In this document: positions 36,091-45,527 of the stretch, piece by piece
Layout: every line of letters starts with the position of its first letter
Numbering within the stretch: the first letter of the stretch is position 1
Source of the DNA: SG8-41 sp963699525
GTDB lineage: Bacteria > Pseudomonadota > Gammaproteobacteria > Burkholderiales > SG8-41
NCBI GenBank assembly: GCA_963699525.1
Contig: CAVOUI010000006.1
Coordinates: 372,001 to 436,000, forward strand
Reading direction: 5' to 3'
DNA: 64,000 bases
The notes under the pieces: model-generated
What the model saw: the letters and a program-made list of their open reading frames with translations, nothing else
What the model was told of the DNA's origin: nothing
The model's database searches: none
Translations under genes and position numbers: made by a program

Positions 36091-36654
36091 TTGAATTCCA
36101 CGACAACGGCTGTCGCCGGCAAAGCAATCGCGACGCTTGCGGGCGGCTGCTTCTGGTGCCTGGAAGCGGTATACGACGGCATGAAGGGCGTCGCCTCCGT
36201 CGAGTCGGGCTACATGGGCGGGAGCATCGCGAATCCGACCTACGAGCAGGTGTGCGGCGGCGACACCGGGCACGCGGAGGTCGTGCGCATCACCTTTGAT
36301 CCCGCGGCTGTGTCGTTCAAGGAGCTGCTGGAGGTGTTTTTCGTGATCCACGATCCCACCACCCTGAACCGGCAGGGCAACGACGCCGGCACCCAGTACC
36401 GCTCGGCGATCTTCTATCACACGCCGCAGCAGAAAGCGGACGCCGAGGAGGTGATCGCGCGGTTGAATGGCGCGAAGCTGTGGAACGGTCCCATCGTCAC
36501 CGAGCTGGCGCCCGCGACTGCCTTCTACATGGCCGAGGGCTACCATCAGGAATACTTCGCCCGCAATCCTCGCCAACCCTACTGCCAGGCCGTGGTTGCG
36601 CCCAAGGTCGCCAAGTTCCGCAAGCACTTCCTCGAAAAGCTCAAGAAAACCTGA
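36091..36654 (+). CDS. msrA: Peptide-methionine (S)-S-oxide reductase, cytosolic
   Basis: The second MsrA, 187 residues from a TTG at 36091 preceded by GGAGCGATCCAC; an upstream open frame crosses the REP-like hairpin, so the TTG is preferred. No signal peptide. Active site AGGCFWCLEAVYDGMKGV, then GYMGGSIANPTYEQVCGGDTGHAEVV and NDAGTQYRSAIFYHTPQQ. The usual resolving-Cys position is less clear than in the exported copy; a Cys is present in QPYCQAVVAPK. Two MsrA proteins in one 3-kb stretch suggest separate periplasmic and cytosolic repair. Confidence 0.94.
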   Translation: MNSTTTAVAGKAIATLAGGCFWCLEAVYDGMKGVASVESGYMGGSIANPTYEQVCGGDTGHAEVVRITFDPAAVSFKELLEVFFVIHDPTTLNRQGNDAGTQYRSAIFYHTPQQKADAEEVIARLNGAKLWNGPIVTELAPATAFYMAEGYHQEYFARNPRQPYCQAVVAPKVAKFRKHFLEKLKKT

Positions 36655-36691
36655 GCTCTCGCCGGCGAGCGGTGTGGCAATGCGTCTGGCG

Positions 36692-36720
36692 TGTAACATA
36701 TCCGTCACGTGAGTGTCATA
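36692..36720 (+). promoter_or_regulatory. Putative PhoB box upstream of phoB
   Basis: Three heptamers at 11-base spacing: TGTAACA (36692), CGTCACG (36703) and TGTCATA (36714). The PhoB consensus is TGTCA(T/C)-like heptamers with 4-base gaps. It ends 34 bases before the phoB ATG and would give autoregulation. Confidence 0.7.
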
Positions 36721-36754
36721 AAATCAGGCGCGATCACGGAGCGCAGCCTGTGCC

Positions 36755-37441
36755 ATGAACAGCATCATTCTCGTAGTCGAAGACGAACCGGCAATCCAGG
36801 AGTTGATTGCGGTCAATCTCGAGCACGCCGGCTACCGCGTCTGGCGCGCCGTGAGCGCGGAGGAAGCCGATGCGATGGTGCGCGATGCCCTCCCCGACGT
36901 GATCCTCCTCGACTGGATGCTGCCCGGAACCTCGGGACTGGCCTACGCGCGCAAGCTGCGCGGCGCCGAGCGCACCCGGCGCATCCCGATCATCATGCTT
37001 ACGGCGCGCGCCGAGGAACGCGACAAGGTCGAGGGACTGGAGAGCGGCGCGGACGACTACCTCACCAAGCCGTTCTCGCCGAAAGAGCTGCTCGCGCGCA
37101 TCAAGGCGGTGCTGCGGCGGCGCGCGCCCGAGCGGACTGACGACGCGGTCGAAATCGCCGGCTTGCGGCTCGATCCGGCGACGCGGCGCGTGGCCGGCAA
37201 CGGGCGTGATATCGCACTTGGCCCGACCGAGTTTCGCCTGCTGCATTTCTTCATGACGCATCCGGAGCGTGTACACAGCCGCGCGCAACTGCTCGACCGC
37301 GTGTGGGGGGACCATGTATTCGTCGAGGAGCGCACGGTGGACGTGCACATCCGCCGGCTGCGCCAGGCGCTGGAGGCGAGCGGGCACGACCGGCTTGTCG
37401 AGACGGTGCGCAGCAGCGGCTACCGGATGCGGGGCGTCTAG
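36755..37441 (+). CDS. phoB: Phosphate regulon response regulator PhoB
   Basis: A 228-residue OmpR-family regulator that activates phosphate-starvation genes. Receiver domain: VVEDEPAIQELIAVNLEHAG, phospho-Asp in VILLDWMLPGTSGL, Lys in YLTKPFSPKEL. Winged helix: GPTEFRLLHFFMTHPERVHS, RTVDVHIRRLRQALEASG, ending ETVRSSGYRM. These are PhoB-like throughout, and the gene precedes phoR. Three PhoB-box-like heptamers lie upstream. It starts with a normal ATG at 36755. Confidence 0.94.
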   Translation: MNSIILVVEDEPAIQELIAVNLEHAGYRVWRAVSAEEADAMVRDALPDVILLDWMLPGTSGLAYARKLRGAERTRRIPIIMLTARAEERDKVEGLESGADDYLTKPFSPKELLARIKAVLRRRAPERTDDAVEIAGLRLDPATRRVAGNGRDIALGPTEFRLLHFFMTHPERVHSRAQLLDRVWGDHVFVEERTVDVHIRRLRQALEASGHDRLVETVRSSGYRMRGV

Positions 37442-37492
37442 GGGCCGTCCGCTGTGGGATAATCGGCGCTCCCATTCGCGAGGCAATCGCCT

Positions 37493-38819
37493 TTGACCCA
37501 CCCTCTGCTACGAACTGCCGCGACGATCGCCCTGATCGCGGTGGTGGCGCTGCTCGCGGGACTCGGATTTGGCGCCGCGACGGGATGGGCAGTGCTGGCA
37601 CTGTCCGCGCTCGCGCTGGTTGCCTATCACGTCACCCAACTCGGCGCGCTCATCCGCTGGCTCAGGCAGCCCGGTGCCAGCGACCTGCCTGTGGCCCACG
37701 GCGCGTGGGATGAGGCCTTCGCGCTGTTGCATCGCTTCGAGCGCGGCGCCGCCCGGGAAGCAGCTCGGTTATCGCATGCTTTGGTGCGCTGGCGCCAGGC
37801 CGGCGAGGCGTTGCCCGACGGCGTGGTCATACTCGACGCGCAGAACCGCATCGAGTGGTGCAACGAGGGCGCGGCCCGGCTGTTCGGGCTGGACCTTGGC
37901 ACCGATGTCGGCCGGCCGGTGATCAACCTCGTGCGCCAGCCCGAGTTCATTGCCTACGTCGAAGCGGAGGATTACACGCACGCGATCCCGCTGCGACTCG
38001 GAGCACGGCGGCGGCCGCACCCTGTCGGTTCAGCTCATTCCCTACGGGGAGGCGCAGAAACTGCTGCTCTCGCGCGATATCACCCGGTTGGAGAGGGTCG
38101 AGACCATGCGCCGCGATTTCGTGGCGAACGTGTCGCACGAGTTGCGGACTCCGCTTACCGTGCTCTCGGGTTTCCTCGAGACCGTGCAGGAGCTCGAGCT
38201 CGATGCGCGGCGAACCCGCGATTACGTGAACCTCATGGCCGAGCAGGCCCGGCGCATGCAACGCATCGTCGACGACCTCCTCGCGCTCTCCGCCCTGGAG
38301 TCGTCGCCCGAGCCCTCGCTGGAGGAGCGGGTGAACGTTCAGGGCCTGCTCGCCCGGGTCAAGGCGGACGCCGATGCGCTGAGCGGCGGCAGGCACAAGA
38401 TCACGCTCGATGCGGTGGAGGGGTTCGACATCGCCGGGGCCGAAAGCGAGCTCTCGAGCGCGCTCGGAAATCTCGCCAGCAACGCGGTGCGCTACACGCC
38501 CGCGGGCGGCTCCATACGCCTGATCTGGCGCGCCTCGAGCGCCGGGGCCGAGTTCATTGTCGAGGACACGGGTATCGGCATCGAACCGCAGCACCTGGCG
38601 CGGCTGACGGAGCGGTTCTACCGGGTCGACCGCAGTCGCTCGCGCGAGACCGGCGGCACCGGGCTCGGCCTCGCCATCGTCAAGCACGCGCTGGCGCGCC
38701 ACCAGGCCACGCTCGACATTCAGAGCGAATTCGGCCACGGCAGCCGCTTCGCCGCGCGCTTCCCGGCGCGGCGCGTAGTGCCTGCAGCAACGCGAGCGCA
38801 GGACGCCACTGCTACCTAG
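37493..38819 (+). CDS. phoR: Phosphate regulon sensor kinase PhoR (frameshifted here)
   Basis: Membrane-anchored histidine kinase that controls PhoB. Two N-terminal membrane segments (~9-30 and ~32-55), a PAS-like domain (DGVVILDAQNRIEWCNEGAA) and the kinase core: RDFVANVSHELRTPLTVLSG, N-box LASNAVRYTP, G1 VEDTGIGIEP and G2 GGTGLGLAIVKHAL. The frame changes between them. Taking one G out of CTCGGAGCAC (about 38008-38009) gives PLRLEHGGGRTLSVQL and a total of 441 residues, a normal PhoR. The start is a TTG 51 bases after phoB. If the shift were real, PhoB would lack its cognate kinase. Confidence 0.92.
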
Positions 38820-39048
38820 ACAGCCGGCTTCGTCCGGATCCCAGGCCGCCCCGTCTGATCTCTCCATGTGCCGCCGGCGCATCCGAATCCTGCAGGCGCA
38901 ATCTTGTTTCGCGACTCGCAATCGGGCGCTCGAGAGCGCCCTTCGGCGCTTCAGAGAGTGCTTGATGAAACCTCCACGAAGGCGCTGATCCGATAGAGGA
39001 AATCGAGTGCTTAGGTGCGTGAGGCACCGGTTGGATCGGTGCCGCGGT
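38820..39048 (+). other. phoR-ppk intergenic stretch with a terminator-like hairpin
   Basis: No gene seen. GGGCGCTC (38924-38931), GA, GAGCGCCC (38934-38941) then TTC forms a stable hairpin but without a real T run. It could terminate phoBR or be an RNA processing stem. The Pho box of ppk follows. Confidence 0.5.
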
Positions 39049-39066
39049 TGTCACAAATGTTTAACA
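39049..39066 (+). promoter_or_regulatory. Putative PhoB box upstream of ppk
   Basis: TGTCACA (39049-39055), 4-base gap AATG, TTTAACA (39060-39066): two heptamers with 11-base spacing, close to the PhoB consensus, 195 bases before the ppk ATG. A long leader follows, with no other clear signal in it. Confidence 0.6.
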
Positions 39067-39261
39067 AAGCCGGACTGTTCCCACCGGGACGGCATCCTCT
39101 AAAATAGCGGAAAACAAGGGAATGGAGCGGTCCGGCGGATGATTCAAAGAGCCTTTGCCGGAGCCGTGTTTCATCCTCCGGGAAGCTGCCGCCTCAATCA
39201 ACCGATGTCGTCCGGTTAGCACGCGGACTCGCGCACCGCGCGGCCGCGCAACCTTCGTGCC

Positions 39262-41340
39262 ATGAACAAGCCACGCGATCTTCCGGAGCTCTATCTGAAT
39301 CGCGAGCTGGGGCAGCTCGCTTTCAACCGGCGCGTGCTCGCGCAGGCGGAAAACCCCGCGACGCCCTTGCTTGAGCGCCTGCGGTTCCTCTGCATCGTCA
39401 GCAGCAATCTCGACGAATTCTTCGAAATCCGCGTCTCGGGGCTGCAGGCCGAGATCGAGGCCGGCGCGCCGGCAATCGGGCCTGAGCGCATGCCGGCCGA
39501 GCAGCTGTTCAAGCAGGTGTCGAAGGAAGCGCGCGAGCTGGTCGCGGCGCAGTACCGCCTGCTCAACCAGGAGATTCTGCCGGGGCTCGCCCGTCAGGGC
39601 ATCCGCTTCCTGCGCCGGTCGGAATTCACGCCGAAACAGGCCGAATGGATCAGGGGCTATTTTTTCCGCGACGTGATGCCGGTGCTGACGCCGATCGGGC
39701 TCGACCCCGCGCATCCCTTTCCCCGCGTGCTCAACAAGAGCCTCAATTTCGCGGTCGAGCTCGAAGGCAAGGACGCCTTCGGGCGCAATTCGGGAATCGC
39801 CATCGTGCAGGCCCCGCGCGTGCTGCCGCGCGTCATCCGGCTGCCGCGGGAGATCTCGGAGGCGGAATACGATTTTGTGTTCCTGTCGTCGATCCTGCAC
39901 GCGCACGTCGCGGAGCTGTTCGCGGGCATGAAGGTGGTGGAGTGCTACCAGTTCCGGGTGACGCGCAACAGCGACCTCTTCGTGGACGAGGAGGAAGTCA
40001 AGGACCTGCGCACCGCGCTGCGCGGCGAGCTGCCGTCGCGTCAGTTTGGCGACGAAGTCAGGCTGGAGGTCGCGCAGGACACCTCGGCGAAGATCACCGA
40101 GTTCCTGCTGGCGCAGTTCGGTCTCGGCGAGGACGATCTCTACCGCGTGGACGGGCCCGTCAACCTCGCGCGCCTGGTGAGCGTGCCGGGCTGGGTGGAC
40201 CGTCCCGACCTCAAGTTCCCGGTTTTCCGCCCCGGACTGCCGGAACGCATCAAGCGCCACAACCACATCTTCGAGACGATCCGCGAGCGCGACCTCCTGT
40301 TCCACCATCCCTACCAGTCGTTCCAGCCGGTGGTCGCCTTCCTCGAGCGGGCGGCAGCCGACCCGGCCGTGGTCGCGATCAAGATGACGGTGTATCGCAC
40401 GGGCGTGGAGTCGGAGTTGATGGAGATCCTGATCAACGCGGCGAAGAGCGGGAAGGAAGTCACCGTGGTGCTGGAACTGCTCGCGCGCTTCGACGAGGAG
40501 GCCAACATCAACTGGGCGCAGCGGCTCGAGGACGTCGGCGCGCACGTCGTCCACGGCGTGGTGGGCCACAAGACTCATGCCAAGATGCTGATGGTAGTCC
40601 GGCGAGAGGAGGACGGGCTCAGGCGCTACGTGCACTTGTCCACCGGCAACTATCACACGCGCACCGTCAGCCTATACACCGACTTCGGCCTGCTTACCGC
40701 CAACGAGGAGATCTGCGCCGATGTCAACGATGTCTTTACCCAGCTGACCGGACTCGGGCGCGCGACCAAGCTGAAGCACCTGTGGCTTGCGCCGTTCAGC
40801 CTGCACAAGCAGGTATTGCGCGCGATCCGGAACGAGACGCAGCACGCGAAGGACGGCAGGAAAGGCCGCATCATCGCCAAGATGAACGCGCTGCTCGATC
40901 CCGAGACCATCGACACGCTCTACGATGCGTCGCGGGCAGGCGTCCAGATCGACCTCATCGTACGCGGGATGTGCGCGCTGAAGGCCGGCATTCCGGGCGT
41001 TTCCGAGAACATCTGCGTCCGGTCCGTGGTCGGGCGCTTCCTCGAGCATTCGCGGGTGTTCTATTTCCACAACGACGGCGCCGAAGACGTCTATCTCTCC
41101 AGCGCCGACTGGATGGAGCGCAATTTTTTCCGCCGGGTCGAGATCTGCTTCCCCGTCCTCGATCCGCAGCTGAAGAAGCGCGTCATCAACGAGGGCCTGA
41201 AGCCCTATCTCGAGGATAACGGCCAGGCCTGGAAAATGGGCCAGGACGGCGAGTATCGCGTCGAGTCCCCGCAGGACGGGGGCCGCGTAATGGCGCAGGA
41301 AACCCTGCTCAAGCTCCTGGCCCAGCGCGCGTCGGCCTGA
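39262..41340 (+). CDS. ppk: Polyphosphate kinase 1
   Basis: Reversible synthesis of polyphosphate from ATP. The 692-residue protein starts MNKPRDLPELYLNRELGQLA and has the N, H, C1 and C2 domains. Phospho-His motif HKTHAKMLMVVR and a second conserved His in HLSTGNYHTRTVSLYTDFGL are in the C1/C2 domains; FHHPYQSFQPVVAFLERAA and GMCALKAGIPGVSENICVRSVVGRFLEHSR (in two pieces in the chain) are also family motifs. It is normal length. It follows phoBR behind a candidate Pho box and precedes a CYTH-CHAD gene, sixA and ppx. Confidence 0.97.
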   Translation: MNKPRDLPELYLNRELGQLAFNRRVLAQAENPATPLLERLRFLCIVSSNLDEFFEIRVSGLQAEIEAGAPAIGPERMPAEQLFKQVSKEARELVAAQYRLLNQEILPGLARQGIRFLRRSEFTPKQAEWIRGYFFRDVMPVLTPIGLDPAHPFPRVLNKSLNFAVELEGKDAFGRNSGIAIVQAPRVLPRVIRLPREISEAEYDFVFLSSILHAHVAELFAGMKVVECYQFRVTRNSDLFVDEEEVKDLRTALRGELPSRQFGDEVRLEVAQDTSAKITEFLLAQFGLGEDDLYRVDGPVNLARLVSVPGWVDRPDLKFPVFRPGLPERIKRHNHIFETIRERDLLFHHPYQSFQPVVAFLERAAADPAVVAIKMTVYRTGVESELMEILINAAKSGKEVTVVLELLARFDEEANINWAQRLEDVGAHVVHGVVGHKTHAKMLMVVRREEDGLRRYVHLSTGNYHTRTVSLYTDFGLLTANEEICADVNDVFTQLTGLGRATKLKHLWLAPFSLHKQVLRAIRNETQHAKDGRKGRIIAKMNALLDPETIDTLYDASRAGVQIDLIVRGMCALKAGIPGVSENICVRSVVGRFLEHSRVFYFHNDGAEDVYLSSADWMERNFFRRVEICFPVLDPQLKKRVINEGLKPYLEDNGQAWKMGQDGEYRVESPQDGGRVMAQETLLKLLAQRASA

Positions 41341-41412
41341 AGGTGCCGCCACGCCGACGCGTCGCACTCCGCTTTCCCGTTCCATTCCGCGACGCTCGCC
41401 CGCGGAGCTGCC

Positions 41413-42957
41413 ATGAACGACTCGCGCGCCGAACTGGAGATCGAGCTCAAACTGCTGGTTCCCCCGGACGCGGTGCGGCGGCTCGCGGCGCACCGTCTGC
41501 TCCGCGGGCGCGCGCGACCCGCACGGCGGCGGCTCTACAGCATCTACTTCGACACGCCGGCGCTTGACCTGTGGCGGCAGGGCATCGCGCTGCGGGTACG
41601 GCGCGAGGGGCGGCGCTGGATGCAGACCGTCAAGGGCGGCGGCAGTGCGCGGGGCGGACTGCACCAGCGCGCGGAGGCCGAAGCCGAAGTCGCGGGGCCG
41701 GCGCCCGACCTCTCCAGTATCCACGACCGCGAGCTCGCCGAGGCGTTCGCCTCTCCCCAGTTGCGCGCGCAGCTGACACCGGTGTTCACGACCGATATCA
41801 CCCGCAGCAGCCGCGTGCTCGAGCTCGATTCCGAAGCGCGCGTCGAGGCGAGCGTGGACCAGGGCGTGATCCGCAGCGGCAATCGCTCCGAGGCGGTGAG
41901 CGAGATCGAGCTCGAACTGAAGAGGGGAGAGCCGCATCAGCTCTACGAGCTGGCGCTGAAGCTCGCGGACGACGTGCCCCTGTCGATCGGGGACCGCTCG
42001 AAGGCCGAGCGCGGCTACGCCCTTGCGCGCGGCAAGCCGGAGATGCCGGTCAAGGCGCGGCCTGCGGTGCTCGATCGCGACATGACGGTGATCAGCGCCT
42101 TCAAGGCGGTCATGTGGGCGAACCTGGCGCATCTCCAGGCCAACGAGGCCGGCATGGTCGGGGCGCGCGACCCGGAATACCTGCACCAGATGCGTGTCGC
42201 GCTGAGGCGGCTGCGCTCGGCGCTGGCGGTGTTCGCGCCGCTCTTCCCCGAGCCGGTCCTCTCGCCGGCGCGGACCGAACTGAAATGGCTTGCGAACGGC
42301 CTCGGCCCGGCGCGCGACTGGGATGTACTGGTGACGGAGATGTTGCCCCCGATCGTGGCCGAGTTCGGCGCGCACGCGGGGCTGAAAGAGTTTTCGGGGC
42401 GCTGCGAGAAGCTGCGCCGAACGGCCAATACCCGGGCCCGGCGAGCCGTGCATTCCGCCCGCTATCGCCACCTCGTGTTGTGGCTCGCGGCGTGGCTGGC
42501 CCAGGAAGGCTGGCTCGCGCGCATGGAGCCGTCGGCGCGAACGCCGCTGGAGGCCCCAATTGCGGATTTCGCCACCGCAGTGCTGGAAAGCCGCTACGGC
42601 CAGGTGCGGAAGAAGGGCCGCAAGGTCGGCAGCCTGTCGACGATCAAGCTGCACCGGCTGCGCATTGCGATCAAGAAGTTCCGCTACGCCGCCGATTTCT
42701 TCGCGGGACTCTATGACGCCAAGGACACGCGCGCTGCGCTGAAGCGGCTGTCACGGCTGCAGGACATACTGGGTGCCATGAACGACGCCGCGATGGTGGC
42801 GAAGCTGGTTACGCACGGCTTCTCGCGCGTGCCGGGGCAGCGCGGCCTGGAAGCAAGGGGTATCCTTCTAGGGTGGAGCCGGGGCCGGGCGACGACCCTC
42901 AAACGCGAGTTGAAGAGCGCGTGGAAGGAATTCCGCGCCGCCGAGAAGTTCTGGTAG
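41413..42957 (+). CDS. CYTH and CHAD domain protein
   Basis: A 514-residue protein with an N-terminal CYTH domain (~8-205; the EIELKLLV start is the ExExK tunnel motif, then RLYSIYFDTPALDLWRQG and SEIELELKRGE) and a C-terminal CHAD domain (~220-510; repeated helices with conserved His: YLHQMRVALRRLRSALAVF, STIKLHRLRIAIKKFRYAAD). CYTH domains bind triphosphates and some hydrolyse inorganic triphosphate; CHAD domains bind polyphosphate granules. With ppk upstream and sixA-ppx downstream, a role in polyphosphate metabolism or granules is well supported. The gap to ppk is 72 bases. Confidence 0.94.
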   Translation: MNDSRAELEIELKLLVPPDAVRRLAAHRLLRGRARPARRRLYSIYFDTPALDLWRQGIALRVRREGRRWMQTVKGGGSARGGLHQRAEAEAEVAGPAPDLSSIHDRELAEAFASPQLRAQLTPVFTTDITRSSRVLELDSEARVEASVDQGVIRSGNRSEAVSEIELELKRGEPHQLYELALKLADDVPLSIGDRSKAERGYALARGKPEMPVKARPAVLDRDMTVISAFKAVMWANLAHLQANEAGMVGARDPEYLHQMRVALRRLRSALAVFAPLFPEPVLSPARTELKWLANGLGPARDWDVLVTEMLPPIVAEFGAHAGLKEFSGRCEKLRRTANTRARRAVHSARYRHLVLWLAAWLAQEGWLARMEPSARTPLEAPIADFATAVLESRYGQVRKKGRKVGSLSTIKLHRLRIAIKKFRYAADFFAGLYDAKDTRAALKRLSRLQDILGAMNDAAMVAKLVTHGFSRVPGQRGLEARGILLGWSRGRATTLKRELKSAWKEFRAAEKFW

Positions 42958-42988
42958 TCGATTCGTTACTCGTTACTAATCTCGCCGT

Positions 42989-43441
42989 ATGGACTTGATC
43001 TTGTGGCGCCATGCCGACGCCGAGGACGGCGCGCCGGGCGCCTCCGACGAAGCCCGCCGCTTGACCCCCAAGGGCAGGCGGCAGGCGAAGCGCGTCGCGG
43101 CCTGGTTGATAAAGCATCTGCCGGATGACGCGCAAGTTCTGGTGAGCCCGGCCCGGCGCGCGCAGGAAACCGCGCAGGCGCTCACGCGGCGCTTCAAGGT
43201 GAGCCGCCAGTTGGGCTCCGCGGCAGACCCCCAGTCGATACTTAAGGCGGCGGACTGGCCGGGAGGAGGGGGTACCGTGGTCATCGTCGGTCACCAGCCG
43301 ACGCTGGGTCAGGCGGCAGCGCTTGCGGTGACGGGCCAGCCCGCGGAATGGAGCGTAAAGAAAGGAGCGATCTGGTGGCTCGAGAGCCGCGGCGGGAATG
43401 ACGTCATCGTGCGCGCCGTGATCGCGCCGGACATGGTCTGA
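42989..43441 (+). CDS. sixA: SixA-type phosphohistidine phosphatase
   Basis: A 150-residue histidine phosphatase of the branch-1 superfamily (RHG-type; here the motif is WRHADAEDGAPG). The second catalytic His is in VVIVGHQPTLGQAAAL. In E. coli SixA dephosphorylates phosphohistidine of NPr or ArcB; near ppk and CHAD genes it may act in phosphate metabolism. It sits 31 bases after the CHAD gene and is convergent with ppx. The short leader (TCGTTACTCGTTACTAATCTC) is a simple-repeat tract. Confidence 0.9.
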   Translation: MDLILWRHADAEDGAPGASDEARRLTPKGRRQAKRVAAWLIKHLPDDAQVLVSPARRAQETAQALTRRFKVSRQLGSAADPQSILKAADWPGGGGTVVIVGHQPTLGQAAALAVTGQPAEWSVKKGAIWWLESRGGNDVIVRAVIAPDMV

Positions 43442-43450
43442 GCCGCAGGC

Positions 43451-44978
43451 TCAGCTGGCAAGCGCGAGCTCCGAGCCGCTTTCGATCTCGATCCAGCTCG
43501 GGAATCTTCAGCTCGAAGTCGATCCTTGCCCACTCCCGGATCTCGTCGTGCAGGGCGGTCACGGTGAGGGGATTGCGCGCAAGCCAATTGGAATCGAGCG
43601 TGAGGCGGAATTTCCTGCCCTGACGCCGCGCCTGAATCGGCGGCAGCTGCATATCGGCGCGGCGGCGATACAACAGCGCCGCGATCCTCAGGGCGAACAC
43701 CATGTTCCAGTCCACGCTGTGCGCCTCGATCTCCTCCGCGACCTTGTTGAGCGAGCGGCGATGCGATTGCACGAGGACAGCAAGCTGCGCCTGCTCGTCG
43801 CGGGAGAAGCCCGGCATGTCGGCGTTATTGATGATGTAGGCGGAATGCTTGTGGTAGCCGCTGTAGGCGACCGAGATGCCGATCTCGTGCAGCTTTGCCG
43901 CCCACGCGGTGAAACGCGCTGCAGCCTCGTCGGGCTCGTCCGAGTCGGCGGCGAGGCGGCGCAGCAGCGTGAAGGCGAGCGCCCCGACGCGCTGCGCCTG
44001 CAGCGCGTGCACGTGGTAGCGCTGCATGAACTGGGCGACGGTGACGTCGCGCATGTCCTTGTGGTGGAAGCGTCCCAGCAGGTCGTAGAGCACACCCTGA
44101 CGCATCGCACCTTCCGCCGGCACCATGGACTTGATGTCGAGCTCGGAGAGCACGGCATTCAGGATTGCGAGCCCGCCCGGAAGCACCACTGCGCGGTCCG
44201 GCTTCAACCCCGCGAGCTCCACTTTCTCCATTCGTCCCGCCTTGATCAGACGGGAGCGCAGCCGGTCGAGGCCGCCCGGGGTGATATCCCCGTCGTCGAA
44301 GCCGTTCAGCTGCATGATGGCGGCGAGCGAGCGTATCGTGCCGGAGGAACCGACCGCGTGCTGCCAGTTGCCGCGGGCAAATCCTGCAACGATCGGCTGC
44401 AGCTCGTTGCGCGCGGCGAGCTCGGCTTCCTTCATGGCGCTCTTGGAGATCTTGCCGTCGGGGAAGTAGCGCAGGCTGTAGGAAACGCAGCCCATGAACA
44501 GGCTCTCGAGCCTCTGCGGTCTGTGACCCGCCCCGATGATGAGCTCGGTCGAGCCGCCGCCGATATCCACCACCAGCCGTTTTTCGCGCGAGGCGGGCAG
44601 GCTGTGCGACACACCGAGGTAAATGAGACGCGCTTCCTCGCGTCCCGCCACCACCTCGATCGGAAAGCCGAGCGCGGACTCGGCCTTCTTGAGGAAGGCT
44701 GCGGCGTCCTTTGCGACCCGCAGCGTGTTGGTGCCGAGCGCGCGCACCGCTTTCCGCTCGAAGCCCCGCAGCCGTTCGCCGAAGCGCTTGAGGCACGCGA
44801 GTGCCCGGTCCTGCACGGCTTCGTCGAGACGCTTGTCTTCCGTGAGCCCCTCGCCGAGCCGCACCGGCTCGCGCAGGGAATCGAGGGGATAGAGCTGGTC
44901 GCCGACGACGCGCGCTACCTGGCAATGAAAACTATTGGAACCGAGATCGACCGCCGCGAGCGTCGTGTATACGGTCAT
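43451..44978 (-). CDS. ppx: Exopolyphosphatase Ppx/GppA (C-terminal frameshift here)
   Basis: ASKHA-fold phosphatase that shortens polyphosphate (or hydrolyses pppGpp). It begins LAAVDLGSNSFHCQVARVVG; further motifs are GREEARLIYLGVSHSLP, LVVDIGGGSTELIIGAG and GSSGTIRSLAAIM, followed by a C-terminal HD-like helical region with WAAKLHEIGISVAYSGYHKH. As given the end reads on to 43404. Removing one G near 43498-43502 (IPSWIEIESGSELALAS) puts the stop at 43451-43453 and gives 508 residues, and leaves a 9-base gap to sixA. The frame extends upstream to 45077 but similarity starts at the ATG at 44978. Confidence 0.94.
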
Positions 44979-45527
44979 CGCTGCTACCAGGGAGTGAGAC
45001 GGGGGCTGCGCCGATGCCGCGGGTGCGGCCTGGAGGGGTGAATGCCGCCGCGCGCAGGCGCGATGCACGACGGTCAAATTCGGGCCAAAGCGGCGTGGCT
45101 GACAGCGTGATTACTCTCCTGCGCTCAGGGAGCGATCGATGCCGCGAGTATATGTAAGCCGTGCTCAATCGCCAAGTAAATCGCCCCACGAAACCGCGCG
45201 ATCGCCTCGCCATCCGATTCAATCTGCGATCACCCGCTGCGCAGCGCCGTCGGGCTTGACGACACGGCGCTCGGTGAGGCGCCCCGAGGCCCGATGGATC
45301 AAAATTCAGCCAAAACCGCAAATGGTGCTCCGCCATTATTACAGAAATATTAATGCCTGTCCGGGGCATGCAATTCAAAAACTTCCAGACGGTTCTCAAT
45401 AGTGCTTCTAGGATGTTGCGCTAATGTTAATGTATTGGCGGGCGTTTATTTTCGGGCTTGTGCGTACGGATGATCTTGAGTCATGCTTTGCGGCAATCCA
45501 ATATGCCGTGAAGGTGGAGCCGTTACC
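44979..45527. other. Divergent intergenic region between ppx and the ars-side genes
   Basis: About 550 bases that hold no convincing gene on either strand. It is notably AT-rich between ~45300 and ~45480 compared with the surrounding DNA, consistent with promoters on both sides. I see no clean PhoB box or terminator in it. Confidence 0.4.

Noticed and set aside
39061..42654. Long minus-strand frames (531 and 660 codons) opposite ppk and the CYTH-CHAD gene
   Set aside because: They are mirror frames of high-GC coding sequence; the plus strand carries clear Ppk and CYTH/CHAD motifs.
45139..45402. An 87-codon frame upstream of the ars cassette
   Set aside because: Residue pattern looks random and it lies in the AT-rich divergent promoter region; nothing supports a product.
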